NCBI GenBank assembly: GCA_013306675.1
Contig: JABLUY010000139.1
Coordinates: forward strand, 35,493 to 99,492
DNA length: 64,000 nucleotides
Source: Thraustochytrium sp. TN22
Taxonomy: Eukaryota; Sar; Bigyra; Thraustochytrida; Thraustochytriidae
Direction of reading: 5' to 3'
A program made the translations under genes and the position numbers. The first letter of the stretch is position 1, and each line of letters begins with the position of its first letter. Below are positions 28,928-37,606 of this stretch, one piece after another. The notes under the pieces were generated by a model. The model did not search any database. It saw nothing but the letters and a program-made list of their open reading frames with translations, and had not been told where the DNA came from.

Positions 28928-30523
28928 ATGTTCAAGACGCTGGGCAGAGGCGCGCTGGGCGCGGTGCGCGCCGGCGACCGCAAGCGCGCGTTTAGTGCGG
29001 CAGGGCAGACGGCAAAGCGCGCGCTGTCGGCGGCGACCGTGACGCCCGGCGGCGCGCGCGGCGCGCAGGTGCGCGAGCAGCAGCACAAGCTCAGCACGGC
29101 GGCGGCCGTGCAGCCGCCGGTGGCGCCCCAGCTGGATGGCGCCACCGACCTGGAGCGCATGAACACGGAGCTGGAGCGCTTGGAGCGCGACCCGCTGTCC
29201 GTGCTGCGCTGGGCCATGGAGGAGTTCGACGGCCGCCTGGCCATGAGCACCTCGTTCGGCATCCAGTCGGCCGTCCTCCTGCACCTGGCCACCCAGGTCA
29301 AGCCGGACATCCCGGTCGTCTGGGTGGACACGGGCTTTCTGCCCGAGGAGACGTACAAGTATGCCGAGATCCTGCGTGAGACGCTCAACCTCAACCTGAC
29401 CGTCTCGACCAACTCGCAGTGGAGTGCCGCGCGCATCCAGGCGCTCTACGGCAACCTATGGGAGAGCGAGGACGCCGAGGCGCACGCGCTCTACGGCCGC
29501 CTCACCAAGGTGGAGCCCATGAAGGCCGGCCTGGACTCGCTCGAGCCCAACCCGCTCGTGCTGCTGTCCGGCCTGCGCGCCTCGCAGACCAAGGCGCGCG
29601 CCAACATGAAGCCCATCGGCTTCCAGCAGGGCCGCTTCAAGCTGCTGCCCATGCTGCGCATGACGGACGACGACGTCGCCGCCTACATGGACCAGCACGA
29701 CCTGCCGCAGCACCCGCTGCAGGCCAAGGGCTACGTGACCGTCGGCGACTGGCACTCGTCGCGCCCGGTCGAGGAGGGCGAGGACCCGCGCAACACGCGC
29801 TTCGGCGGCAAGTTCCAGGAGTGCGGTCTGCACGTCGATTCGCACGAGCCCGTGACGCCGGCGCCCGCTGTCAAGCCCGCCACGCCGGCCGCGGCCGCCG
29901 CTGTCAAGCCCGCCAAGGCCGCTGCCGCCGTCAAGCCCGCCGCGCCCCAGCGCTTGCTGCCCGAGTCGCTCGAGAAGACCGGCGTCAAGGCGCTCGGGCT
30001 CACTCGGCACAACCCCGAGACGGACGTCGCCACCATCATGGTCAAGAAGCTCACTGAGGACGGCTCCTACTGCCGCAAGTGCAACGACGTCGCCGACAAG
30101 ATCGAGAAGGACGGCATCTCCAACTGGATCGGCCACACCGCCGTCGCCAACGTGCTCGACCCCACCAGCGAAGGCGCCGTCCTCGCGCGCCACTTTGGCG
30201 TCGCCACTGCCCCCTTCTTTCTCGTGCGCGACGCCGCCGAGGAGGCCCAGGACGGCGAGTGGAAGGTCATTCGCTCCTACCTGCAGCTCCGCAAGCTCCT
30301 CGAGAAGGCCGCCGAGCACAAGGCCGCCACCCTCGAGGTCGCCTCGCCCGAGGCCCATGCCAAGGCCGAGCACGACCCGACCCTGGTGGAGGCTCGCGCC
30401 AACCTCGACTCGATTCAGTCCGAGATCGCTCGCCTCCAGCTCGAGCTCCGCGAGAAGCAGAACGCCGCCGCCGCCGTCGAGAACCAGCTCCACGGCCGCG
30501 CCGCGCAGCTCGGCCTCGAGTAA
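28928..30523 (+). CDS. PAPS reductase fused to a CxxC thioredoxin-like domain
   Basis: 531 residues. The N-terminus (about 1-45) is Arg/Ala/Ser-rich without acids, like an organelle transit peptide. Residues 75-305 form a phosphoadenylyl-sulfate reductase (CysH) domain: STSFGIQSAV (108-117), VWVDTGFLPEETY, RLTKVEPMKAG, and the catalytic ECGLH with Cys299. The paired cysteines that hold the iron-sulfur cluster of APS reductases are absent, so PAPS is the likely substrate, yielding sulfite. A VKPA-repeat linker (about 315-338) leads to a thioredoxin-fold-like domain with CRKC (382-385) and a TAPFF cis-proline-type motif (428-432), which may re-reduce the enzyme, as the C-terminal domain does in plant APR. 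The C-terminus (about 480-531) is a coiled coil. The gene end is duplicated downstream. Confidence 0.9.
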   Translation: MFKTLGRGALGAVRAGDRKRAFSAAGQTAKRALSAATVTPGGARGAQVREQQHKLSTAAAVQPPVAPQLDGATDLERMNTELERLERDPLSVLRWAMEEFDGRLAMSTSFGIQSAVLLHLATQVKPDIPVVWVDTGFLPEETYKYAEILRETLNLNLTVSTNSQWSAARIQALYGNLWESEDAEAHALYGRLTKVEPMKAGLDSLEPNPLVLLSGLRASQTKARANMKPIGFQQGRFKLLPMLRMTDDDVAAYMDQHDLPQHPLQAKGYVTVGDWHSSRPVEEGEDPRNTRFGGKFQECGLHVDSHEPVTPAPAVKPATPAAAAAVKPAKAAAAVKPAAPQRLLPESLEKTGVKALGLTRHNPETDVATIMVKKLTEDGSYCRKCNDVADKIEKDGISNWIGHTAVANVLDPTSEGAVLARHFGVATAPFFLVRDAAEEAQDGEWKVIRSYLQLRKLLEKAAEHKAATLEVASPEAHAKAEHDPTLVEARANLDSIQSEIARLQLELREKQNAAAAVENQLHGRAAQLGLE

Positions 30524-31053
30524 GCAAGCACCGTGCGCCGCATCTCTTCGTTTGCAGCACAGCGTGCATGCCCCGCGCCACCCAACCCGGCCCCGCCTGG
30601 GAGCGAGTGATTGTAGAGTACCTTGATGAATTGCAGCCAGCCGCGACACGAGCAAGCAAGCAAAATGTCTCAATAATTCTTTTCCAGAGGTGTTTTTTGA
30701 TGAAATGCCACCATCGATCGGTACGCTGTTTCCCGCCTCGCGCCAACCTCGACTTGATCCAGTCCGAGATCGCTCGCCTCCAGCTCGAGCTCCGCGAGAA
30801 GCAGAATGCCGCCGCCGCCGTCGAGAACCAGCTTTACGGCCGCGCCGCGCAGCTCGGCCTCGAGTACGCAAGCACCGTGCGCCGCATCTCTTCGTTTGCA
30901 GCACAGCGTGCATGCCCCGCGCCACCCAACCCGGCCCCGCCTGGGAGCGAGTGACTGTAGAGTACCTTGCAGCCAGCCGCGACACGAGCAAGCAAGCAAA
31001 ATGTCTCAGAGGTGTTTTTTGATGAAATGCCACCATCGATCGGTACGCTGTTT
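30393..31053. repeat. Tandem duplication of the 3' end of the PAPS reductase gene
   Basis: Unit A (30393-30736) includes the last ~130 bp of coding sequence, the stop and about 210 bp of 3' flank. Unit B (30737-31053) repeats it directly, with a 10-bp and a ~14-bp deletion and several substitutions. Both end in GGTACGCTGTTT. Confidence 0.93.
30737..30870 (+). pseudogene. Duplicated C-terminal coding fragment of PAPS reductase
   Basis: The coiled-coil end of the reductase (LIQSEIARLQLELREKQN) is repeated in phase, with the His of the original LHG replaced by Tyr. The stop codon TAA of the functional copy is TAC here, so the fragment reads on. There is no start or catalytic domain; it is a non-functional tail duplicate. 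Confidence 0.85.
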
Positions 31054-31344
31054 TTCACGTCTCTGTTTTGATGATGTAACACCGAGCAAGCAGCCTGGCT
31101 GGCAAAAGGCTTCCAGGTTCCAAAGTCCATCTTTCCGTGTTCCGCAAGCGACGACTGCCGACGGCAGCTTGAGATTGGAAGAAGCGCAAGGCGAAGCAGG
31201 AACGAGTCGCCACTTGTGGTTGGTTAGCCTAGGCCTAACGTTACGACTCGTCGCGCCAACTTGTCGTGCGACGTCACTGTGCTGTGTTCTCGTGTTCTCA
31301 CTATGTTTTTAGACTACACCGGGCCATCCATGGTCACACATCAC
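30871..31344. other. Convergent intergenic region
   Basis: Second half of the duplicated 3' flank of PAPS reductase, then about 290 bp of AT-richer sequence before the stop of the minus-strand gene at 31345. No gene seen. Confidence 0.4.
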
Positions 31345-32028
31345 TCACTCATCACCGGCAAGCTCATTGGCAAGCGTGAACCAGCCCTTGAGCTCCTGAT
31401 CTGACATGTCGCGGTAGCCACGCACCGTAGGCCTCCCTTCCACGAGAAAGCCGCGGCGCTTGTCGTTGACGGCGCGCAGCAAGTCGTCAATCATCTTCTC
31501 GCGGTCGTCCCAGGTCATGCTGGTGCACCGAAGGAGCTTGGACTTGATGCGGTTGAACTCGGAGCAGATGGGCCCATTGCGGTCCAAACTGGCCTCGCCC
31601 ACCTTGTTCTCCATAAAGATGGACAGCGCGCGATAGTCGATCTTGGCCTTGACCTTTTCCACGAGCGCCTCGAACTGCGTCACCAGCTTGCGCAGCGTCG
31701 GCAGCTTGGTGCAGTCCTCCGTGCACAACTTGTCCTTGGTGGCCACGAGGAACTCCACCACATCGAGCAGCGCGCGCTGGATGTCCTCGCGCCTGCCCTC
31801 CGCAATGAGCGCCTCCGCCAGGCCCACCAGCCCAGTCAGCACCTGCGTGAGCCCGTCGATATCCTGGTCCACCAGGCCGCCCAGCGAGATGACCGTGGAC
31901 ACCGGCACGTTCAGGGCCGCCGTCTTGTTGAAGGCCTCCAGCTGCTCCGCCAGCTTCTGCCGCTTCGCGGCCGGCGCCTCGCCCTCCTGCGGCCGCTCCT
32001 CCTCCGCGCCGCGCTTCGGCTCCGCCAT
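31345..32028 (-). CDS. Unrecognised mostly helical protein, possibly nuclear
   Basis: 227 residues. A charged N-terminus contains a basic PAAKRQKL sequence resembling a monopartite nuclear localisation signal (about 20-27). The rest is predicted-looking alpha-helical with segments VDQDIDGLTQVLTGLVGLAE, ALLDVVEFLVATKDK and DDREKMIDDLLRAVNDKRRG, and no transmembrane segment. I could not assign a family. The ATG at 32028 is chosen because the in-frame extension to 32244 is Arg/Ala/Gly low complexity from a GC-rich leader. Good codon periodicity and lack of repeats argue that it is a real gene. Confidence 0.75.
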   Translation of the reverse strand: MAEPKRGAEEERPQEGEAPAAKRQKLAEQLEAFNKTAALNVPVSTVISLGGLVDQDIDGLTQVLTGLVGLAEALIAEGRREDIQRALLDVVEFLVATKDKLCTEDCTKLPTLRKLVTQFEALVEKVKAKIDYRALSIFMENKVGEASLDRNGPICSEFNRIKSKLLRCTSMTWDDREKMIDDLLRAVNDKRRGFLVEGRPTVRGYRDMSDQELKGWFTLANELAGDE

Positions 32029-33177
32029 CCGCCCCGCCGCGCGCGCCGCCGCGCCCCTGCCGGCTCCGCCTCGCCTCGCCGCCGCCGCGCCGCCGATTTC
32101 GAAATGGATCGATCGCCCGCGCGCGCGCGCGCGCCGGCCGGCGCCCGCGAACCCGCCGCTCGCTCCCGCGGCCGGCCGCACGCAGCTTGCGCGCTTGCTC
32201 GCCCGCCCGCCCGCCCGCCCGCGAGCGCGCGCGCCTGAAAACACCCGCGAGCGCGCGCGCGCAATGCGGGCGCAATGCGCGCGCGGGGGCGCGCCCGGTT
32301 CGGCCCGGACCCGCGCCGCGTTCCAGGCGTGCCTGCTTCTTCCCCGGGCCCGCCTGCTCGCGCCCGGCGCCGCCGCCGGACACTCTGGAATGCCGCGTCC
32401 GCCGGAGAACCGCGCTTTTCGCCGCGCTCGTCGCCGGCGGGCCGCGCCATATCGTACCGATTCCGTACGTAACGGTCACATGGTCTGGCCTGGTCCGAGT
32501 CCGAGTCCGCGCTGGGACTCAGCTCGGAGGGGCGAGGGAGGAAGAAGAAGTCAGACGTCAGGAGTCGAGGCGCTCGCTTGGAAGGGAGCTGGCTGGCTGG
32601 CAGGGGGGAGGAGCGGAGGAGCGAGGGAGCGAGGGTGGCGTGGAGATGCTGAGGCCCGAGACGCCACCGGTGCGTGGTTTGCTCGGGTTGGCGTCGACTT
32701 TGCGAGGTGCGACATTGGGACGCGTCGCTGCGGCTGCTGCTTGCTGCTTGGTCGGGCTGCTCCTCGCGCGGTCCGCCTCCGGCGCAAGGGCTAGGACGGC
32801 TAAGGCGAATGGTACCCACAGGCCAAGGTCCCGCGGAGCCGGAGAATGCTCGCGGGCGCACGAGGGCATCCCTGCGCCACGAGCTGTCCCAGACGAGGCC
32901 GGCGCCCGAGCCGCGCTTCGACACAGCGGCCAGCAGCGGCAGCGGCAGAGATGAGACGAGACGAGACGAGACGAGACGAGACGAGACAGGCTGCCTGCCT
33001 TGTCAGGCAGGGCGTGCGAGCGAACGAGCGAGAGGACGAGCAAGCGGGCGAAGCCCTGCTTGAGCAAGGAGCGCAAGGAGAGCAGAGACAAGGAAAACTC
33101 CTGAGCGCGCAAGAGCGTGCGCGCAGGCCGCTGCCGGTGCCGCTCTTGCTGCCGCCGCGACCCCAAAACAGCGGAAC
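32029..33177. promoter_or_regulatory. Divergent intergenic region with GAGAC repeat
   Basis: About 1.15 kb between a minus-strand gene (start 32028) and RhoGAP (start 33178). It holds an alternating CG-rich stretch (32115-32300) and a GAGAC pentamer run (about 32951-32988). No gene recognised. Confidence 0.45.
32951..32988. repeat. 5-bp GAGAC repeat
   Basis: About seven perfect copies upstream of the RhoGAP gene. Confidence 0.92.
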
Positions 33178-34374
33178 ATGTCGGACCCGCTCGACCTGGT
33201 AGCCATCCATGGGAGCGCCTGCGTGGGCGGCGCCTGCGCCGAGGAAAACAAAACGCCCAAGCGCAAGGCCTCGGCCCTCTTCGGCGGGCGCCTCAACTTC
33301 TGGGGCAATGGCCAGCCGGCCAAGCGCGTCGGCCACGGCGACGGCATTGCGGGAGACTCGGACGAGGAAATGGTGCAGGACGAGGACCTCGCGGACGACA
33401 ACCGGAACGTCGTGGTCCCGGGCGCCGTCGCCACCACCAAGCCAGGCTTCGCCGGCTGGCGCAACCGCAGGAGCAGCCGCCGCTTCGACAGCGCCGGCGC
33501 CGTCGGAGACGCGGACATGACGACCAGTGACGAGAAGCACATGCTGCCATTCCCGTCGGCCGCCGCCGCCGCAGCGGCCGCGGCGGCCATCGACACCGCC
33601 TCCGCCATGGGGGAGGCGCGCCGATTCATGCCGCCGGTGCTCTGCGAGTGCGTGCTCTACCTCAAGGCGCACGGGCTCCAGACCACGGGCATCTTCCGCA
33701 TTCCTGGCGAAAACGCGCGCGTCAAGGCGCTCGCCGCCGCCTACGACCAGGGCAGAATCGGCCTGCTCAACGATCCGGCCGTCACGGTGCACGACGTCGC
33801 CACTCTGCTCAAGACCAGCATTCGCAATATGCCCGAACCGCTCGTGCCCTTTTCCGTGTACAAAAAGTTCCTGCGCGCCGTGCGTCGCTTCGAGGAGGGC
33901 GCCGGGAACAGCGAGAAGCGCCGCTCGCGTTCCTCCTTCTTTGGCCGCCACCGCCGCTCTGACACCGGCTCCTCCAGCGTGTCCTCTTTCGATGCCGTCT
34001 CCGTGGACGAGACCAGCGTCGCCTCGGCCTCCGCCTCGTGTGCCGAGGAGGCCCAAGCCGCGCGCCGCGCTCGCGTCGTTTGCGATGTCGCGCTCACTCT
34101 GCCGCTGCGGCAGTGCCAGTGCCTTTCCATGATTCTCAACCTGCTCTACATCGTCAGCGAGCTCGCCCACGTCAACAAGATGACCACGCAGGCCCTCGCC
34201 GTCGTCTTTGCGCCTACTCTCATGAACACCCCTGACAACATCCCGCCCGAGACCGTCCTGCGGGACATGCCCATTGCCATCGCCGCGACCAAGATCCTCA
34301 TCGAGAACGCCGAGGCGCTCCCGCAGCCCGACCCCTACCTGATGCAGCGTATCTCTTCTGCCTGCGTGGCCTGA
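33178..34374 (+). CDS. RhoGAP-domain protein
   Basis: 398 residues. The C-terminal part (about 145-375) is a RhoGAP domain, which accelerates GTP hydrolysis by Rho-family GTPases. The arginine-finger motif GIFRIPGE is present (Arg173). Downstream motifs match the family: NMPEPLVPFSVY, LPLRQCQCLSMILNLLYIVSELA and the NKMTTQALAVVFAPTLM block. A Ser/Arg-rich, Ala/Ser-containing insertion (about 240-300, KRRSRSSFFGRHRRSDTGSSS) interrupts the domain between its helices; it is polar and probably a disordered, phosphorylatable loop. The N-terminus (1-120) is charged with a poly-Ala run. No membrane-targeting domain was seen. It lies head-to-tail with Rce1, about 680 bp upstream of it. Confidence 0.9.
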   Translation: MSDPLDLVAIHGSACVGGACAEENKTPKRKASALFGGRLNFWGNGQPAKRVGHGDGIAGDSDEEMVQDEDLADDNRNVVVPGAVATTKPGFAGWRNRRSSRRFDSAGAVGDADMTTSDEKHMLPFPSAAAAAAAAAAIDTASAMGEARRFMPPVLCECVLYLKAHGLQTTGIFRIPGENARVKALAAAYDQGRIGLLNDPAVTVHDVATLLKTSIRNMPEPLVPFSVYKKFLRAVRRFEEGAGNSEKRRSRSSFFGRHRRSDTGSSSVSSFDAVSVDETSVASASASCAEEAQAARRARVVCDVALTLPLRQCQCLSMILNLLYIVSELAHVNKMTTQALAVVFAPTLMNTPDNIPPETVLRDMPIAIAATKILIENAEALPQPDPYLMQRISSACVA

Positions 34375-35051
34375 TTGACGAAACAGGTATTCAACTACAT
34401 CTTACCTTGAACATGCTTCGCCCTGAACAATGCTCTGCATTGGAGCTGCAACTGCTCCTGGGCCAGCTCGCGGCCATTTCGCCAAGATGGGAGGCCGTCA
34501 TGCGTTCCTGCTTTTGCGAGGTGCCGTCGGTGCCGTCGGTGCCGTCGGTGCTGTCGGTACCGTCGGTGCTGTCGATGTCGTCGGTGCTGTCGGTGCCGTC
34601 GGTGCTGTCGATGTCGTCGGTGCCGTCGGTGCCGTCGGTGCCGTCGGTGCCGTCGGTGCCGTCGGTGCCGTCTACGAGCTACTGACGAGCTTGCAGTGAG
34701 GTTTGCAATAAGCAAGAGCACTTCTGCAGTGCCAGTGTAGCAAGGAAAGACTTCGTCGGCTTGGATCATGTGCTCACTCGCCTCGACGTCTAGCTTCTGC
34801 GCATTGAGCGTTCGCTCCCGACTCGTCGTCCGGCTTTTGCCGCCCAGCTTGTGCATCTCGTCCTTCCTTCAAGTTGCGCTCGGCTCCTCCACCTGAGCCT
34901 CGGCGCCTGCGCGGCAGACCCGAAGTCGCTGTCAGCAGCAGCGCGGCAGCGGCGGCGGCGGCAGCGGCGGCAGCAAAAGGCAGGCAGGCAGGCAGGCGGG
35001 CCGGCAGGCGGCCGAGGTCTCTCGGCGGGCGAGCTCGCGGCTTGCGCCAGC
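34375..35051. other. Intergenic region containing a 9-bp minisatellite
   Basis: Between RhoGAP and Rce1. It contains a 9-bp tandem array and a GCAGGCAGG run (34975-35010). A plus-strand open frame of 92 codons across the array (Val-Pro-Ser repeats) is explained by the repeat itself. Confidence 0.5.
34522..34677. repeat. 9-bp minisatellite, GTGCCGTCG, about 17 units
   Basis: Units are GTGCCGTCG with the variants GTGCTGTCG, GTACCGTCG and ATGTCGTCG. The 9-bp length keeps all frames open: plus strand encodes Val-Pro-Ser, minus strand encodes His-Arg-Arg. Confidence 0.93.
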
Positions 35052-35996
35052 ATGTGGCTGTCGGCGAGCTCCATGGGCGCGGTGCTGGGCTGCACCGGGC
35101 TCGCCACGCTCTTCGTGGGCAGGTACGTGGAGCACAGGAGGCGCGTGAAGAAGTACTCGTGCTGACGCGTGGGCCCGCTCAGCCTGTACATGGCGCCAGG
35201 ATCGGTGCGCAAGAGGGCGCACGACGATGAGGTCCAGATCTGGTGGCGGTTCAGGTCGACGGCCACGGTTTGCGTGTTGTCGCCGCTTCTGCTGCTGCTC
35301 TGGCGCGACGCGGACAAGGACGGCGGGCCCAGCCTGCTGCACCTGATCGGCATGCGCACGGACGGCTTTGTGCGGGCCGCCGTGCTGCCGCTGGCGCTCA
35401 TGGTGGTGCTCTTCACTGGCCCGCTCGTGGATATGAGCTTGAGCTACGAGCGCGCCAAAATGGACGGCCGCGTGAACCGCTTCTCGCTGGCGAACTTCTT
35501 TCCAAACTGTCCCGAGTCGCGGGTGGCGCAGTTTCGCAACATGGTGGCGGCGCCCTTTGCGGAGGAGCTCGTCTTTCGCTGCTGCATGGCGGCGCTCCTG
35601 GCGGCGGCCGGATGGCGGCATAGCCTCATCATCTTCATCGCACCTCTCTTCTTCGGGATCGCGCACCTGCACCACTGCTTTGGCATGATCGAGCAGGGCA
35701 CCCCGGCAGAGCAGGCCGTGCTCATCTCGCTGCTGCAAATGACGTACACGACGCTCTTTGGCGCTCTGGAGATGTATCTCTTTCTGCGCACAGGCCACCT
35801 CATCTCGGTCTTCCTCGCGCACAGCTGGTGCAACATGCTCGGGCTGCCACCGTTTGGGTTTCTGAGCAAGACCCACCCCAATTACGAGCAGCGGCGCTTC
35901 ATCCTGGTCGGCTACGCCTTTGGCATCGTGGTCTTCGTGCTCGGTCTCGTGCCGCTCACGCGCCCAGACCTGTATCTCAACGATATCTATGCCTGA
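35052..35996 (+). CDS. RCE1: CAAX prenyl protease 2 (Rce1), one intron
   Basis: 294 residues from two exons (35052-35122 and 35183-35996). The intron starts GTACGT, has a GTGCTGACG branch-like site, ends CTCAG, and contains an in-frame TGA that would truncate the protein if retained. Splicing joins FVG to SLYM, matching the first membrane span of Rce1. This ER membrane intramembrane protease removes the AAX tripeptide from prenylated CAAX proteins such as Ras and Rho. Catalytic motifs are complete: APFAEELVFR (Glu151, Glu152), FGIAHLHH (His185) and LAHSWCN (His237, Asn241). Several hydrophobic helices are visible. Length is slightly below the 310-330 usual for the family, mainly from a short N-terminus. 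Confidence 0.93.
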
Positions 35997-36145
35997 CCTT
36001 TGCAGCTTGCATTCCGGGTCTTGCAGAAAAGGGGTCGTTGCTCTTTGCTTTTACTGATTGACTTACTTGGTACTTACTTACTTGGGGAGTCGAAGGCTTC
36101 TACGGATCCGGATTCTTACATACAAGGTCACGTGCCAGCGCCGTG

Positions 36146-37606
36146 TCAGGCGGCGGAAGAGTACAGGGGCCGAACATAGTTGCTGGGAAAGAGGCCGCAG
36201 GCACCGTCCTCGAGCCTCTCGCCGGTCCACCAGCCACACGGGTCCTTGCTGAGCACACGCAGGATGTCGCCCGGCTCGAGTGCGATCATGTCGTCCTGGA
36301 TGGGTTGGAAGCCAAAGCTCGCCTTGACAAGGTCACTCTCCTGCAGGCCGGCAGCGTTTGACGAATCTTGGGCGCTCGCGTCCACGCCCTTGGGCTCTTC
36401 CACCTCAAGCGGCTTCACTTTGAGCAGGCTCTCCGGACGCAGCGGCAAGTACGGCGGCGCCTCCTCCGTCGTTTCCTCTTCCTTGACCTCGAGTGTGCTC
36501 AGGTTGGAGGCCTGGCGCGTGGGCTGCGGCGGCGGCGGTCGGTGGTGCGGCGGCTGCTGCACCGGCGTCGGCGAGGGCAAGGGCGAGGGCGAGGACGAAG
36601 GCAGCGAATGCGTCGGCACCGGGAGACCGAGCGGAACGCGGCGCTCGCGCACGTTCTTGTCCAGCTTTGGGCTCTCGTAGCGCACGAAGTCCTCGTAGAC
36701 AATATCGGGCGCCACGCCTTGTGTGAGCGCGAGTACAAAGTCCGTCTGGTCCTTGCCGGTGTCAATGCTGCTGGCGGCATTCTCGAGCTCGTCCAGCAGC
36801 GACCGCAGGTACTCGGCCTGCTCAATGTGCACCTGGGCGGCGCGGGCCAGCGCGGCGCGCACGCGCGAGGCGCGCACGTCCTCGAGCGACTGAAACTCGC
36901 GCGCCAGCTTCTCCTTGGCCGTGCGGTTGCGGTCCTGGGCCTGGCGCGTCTCCTCCACCACGCGCTGGTGCATCATCTCCGCGTCATACGAGGCGTCGAT
37001 GAGCTCGCCGGCCTTGGCCTGTACCTTTTGCACCTCCGCCGGGCTGCGCTGCAGGTCTGTGCGGTCGCGCTGGTCGATGAGCTTCTCCGCGTCGCGGCAC
37101 GCCTTGTGGTACTTGTTGCGGGACCGCTGCAGCACGCCGCGCTGCGTCTGCAGCTGCTTGTCGAGCCGCGCGTTCTCGGCCATGAGCGCACGCTGCGCCT
37201 TCTTCTGCTCCGTGCGGAAGTTCGCCAGCTTCTTGCCCAGCGTCGCGAACTCGTGCGCCATCACCACGCGGCTCTTGATCACGTTGTCCAAGAAGACGCA
37301 CCCGAAGGAGACCAGCGCCTTGTCCAGGGTCGGCGACAGCTGCGCCGCGGTCAACGCCGCGTTTTTGCCCGCCGGCTGCGTCAAAGCGTTCTTTTTGCGG
37401 TACAGGCCAAGGCTCTGCGCATGCTGCTCCTCCAACTGCGCGGCCTGCGAGAAGGTGCCGGCCAACGCTTTGAGCGAGGCGCTGCGCGCGTTCGCCTGCT
37501 CGATGCAGGCATCCACCTCGGCCCAGAGTACCGAGTAGTCCGCCGGCACCGAGCCGCTGTCCGCGCGATCTGAGTCGCCGTTCGCGCTCGTCGGCGAGGT
37601 CGCCAT
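36146..37606 (-). CDS. F-BAR and SH3 domain protein
   Basis: 486 residues from the ATG at 37606. Residues about 20-290 form an F-BAR (FCH plus coiled-coil) module: an early FSQAAQLEEQHAQSL-like FCH helix, then long Lys/Arg-rich helices (EQKKAQRALMAENARLDKQL). This module bends membranes during endocytosis or cytokinesis. A Pro/Ser/Thr-rich linker (about 315-415) with PPHHRPPPPQP could bind SH3 domains. The C-terminus (about 425-483) is an SH3 domain with ALEPGD, GWWTGE and GLFPSNYV motifs. The architecture is that of Hof1/Imp2/PSTPIP/syndapin proteins. It converges on Rce1 with about 150 bp between stops. Confidence 0.9.
   Translation of the reverse strand: MATSPTSANGDSDRADSGSVPADYSVLWAEVDACIEQANARSASLKALAGTFSQAAQLEEQHAQSLGLYRKKNALTQPAGKNAALTAAQLSPTLDKALVSFGCVFLDNVIKSRVVMAHEFATLGKKLANFRTEQKKAQRALMAENARLDKQLQTQRGVLQRSRNKYHKACRDAEKLIDQRDRTDLQRSPAEVQKVQAKAGELIDASYDAEMMHQRVVEETRQAQDRNRTAKEKLAREFQSLEDVRASRVRAALARAAQVHIEQAEYLRSLLDELENAASSIDTGKDQTDFVLALTQGVAPDIVYEDFVRYESPKLDKNVRERRVPLGLPVPTHSLPSSSPSPLPSPTPVQQPPHHRPPPPQPTRQASNLSTLEVKEEETTEEAPPYLPLRPESLLKVKPLEVEEPKGVDASAQDSSNAAGLQESDLVKASFGFQPIQDDMIALEPGDILRVLSKDPCGWWTGERLEDGACGLFPSNYVRPLYSSAA

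Noticed and set aside
34522-34677. Possible CRISPR-like array or repeat protein
   Set aside because: Units are 9 bp and contiguous, with no spacers; the Val-Pro-Ser and His-Arg-Arg frames are forced by the repeat.
35163-35165. TGA in Rce1 as a possible selenocysteine codon
   Set aside because: It lies inside a segment with donor, branch and acceptor sites whose removal restores conserved sequence; Rce1 has no Cys or Sec at this place and no SECIS was seen after the gene.
36368-37573. 401-codon open frame antisense to the F-BAR gene
   Set aside because: Low-complexity Arg/Leu translation with no domain, against a clear F-BAR/SH3 reading on the other strand.
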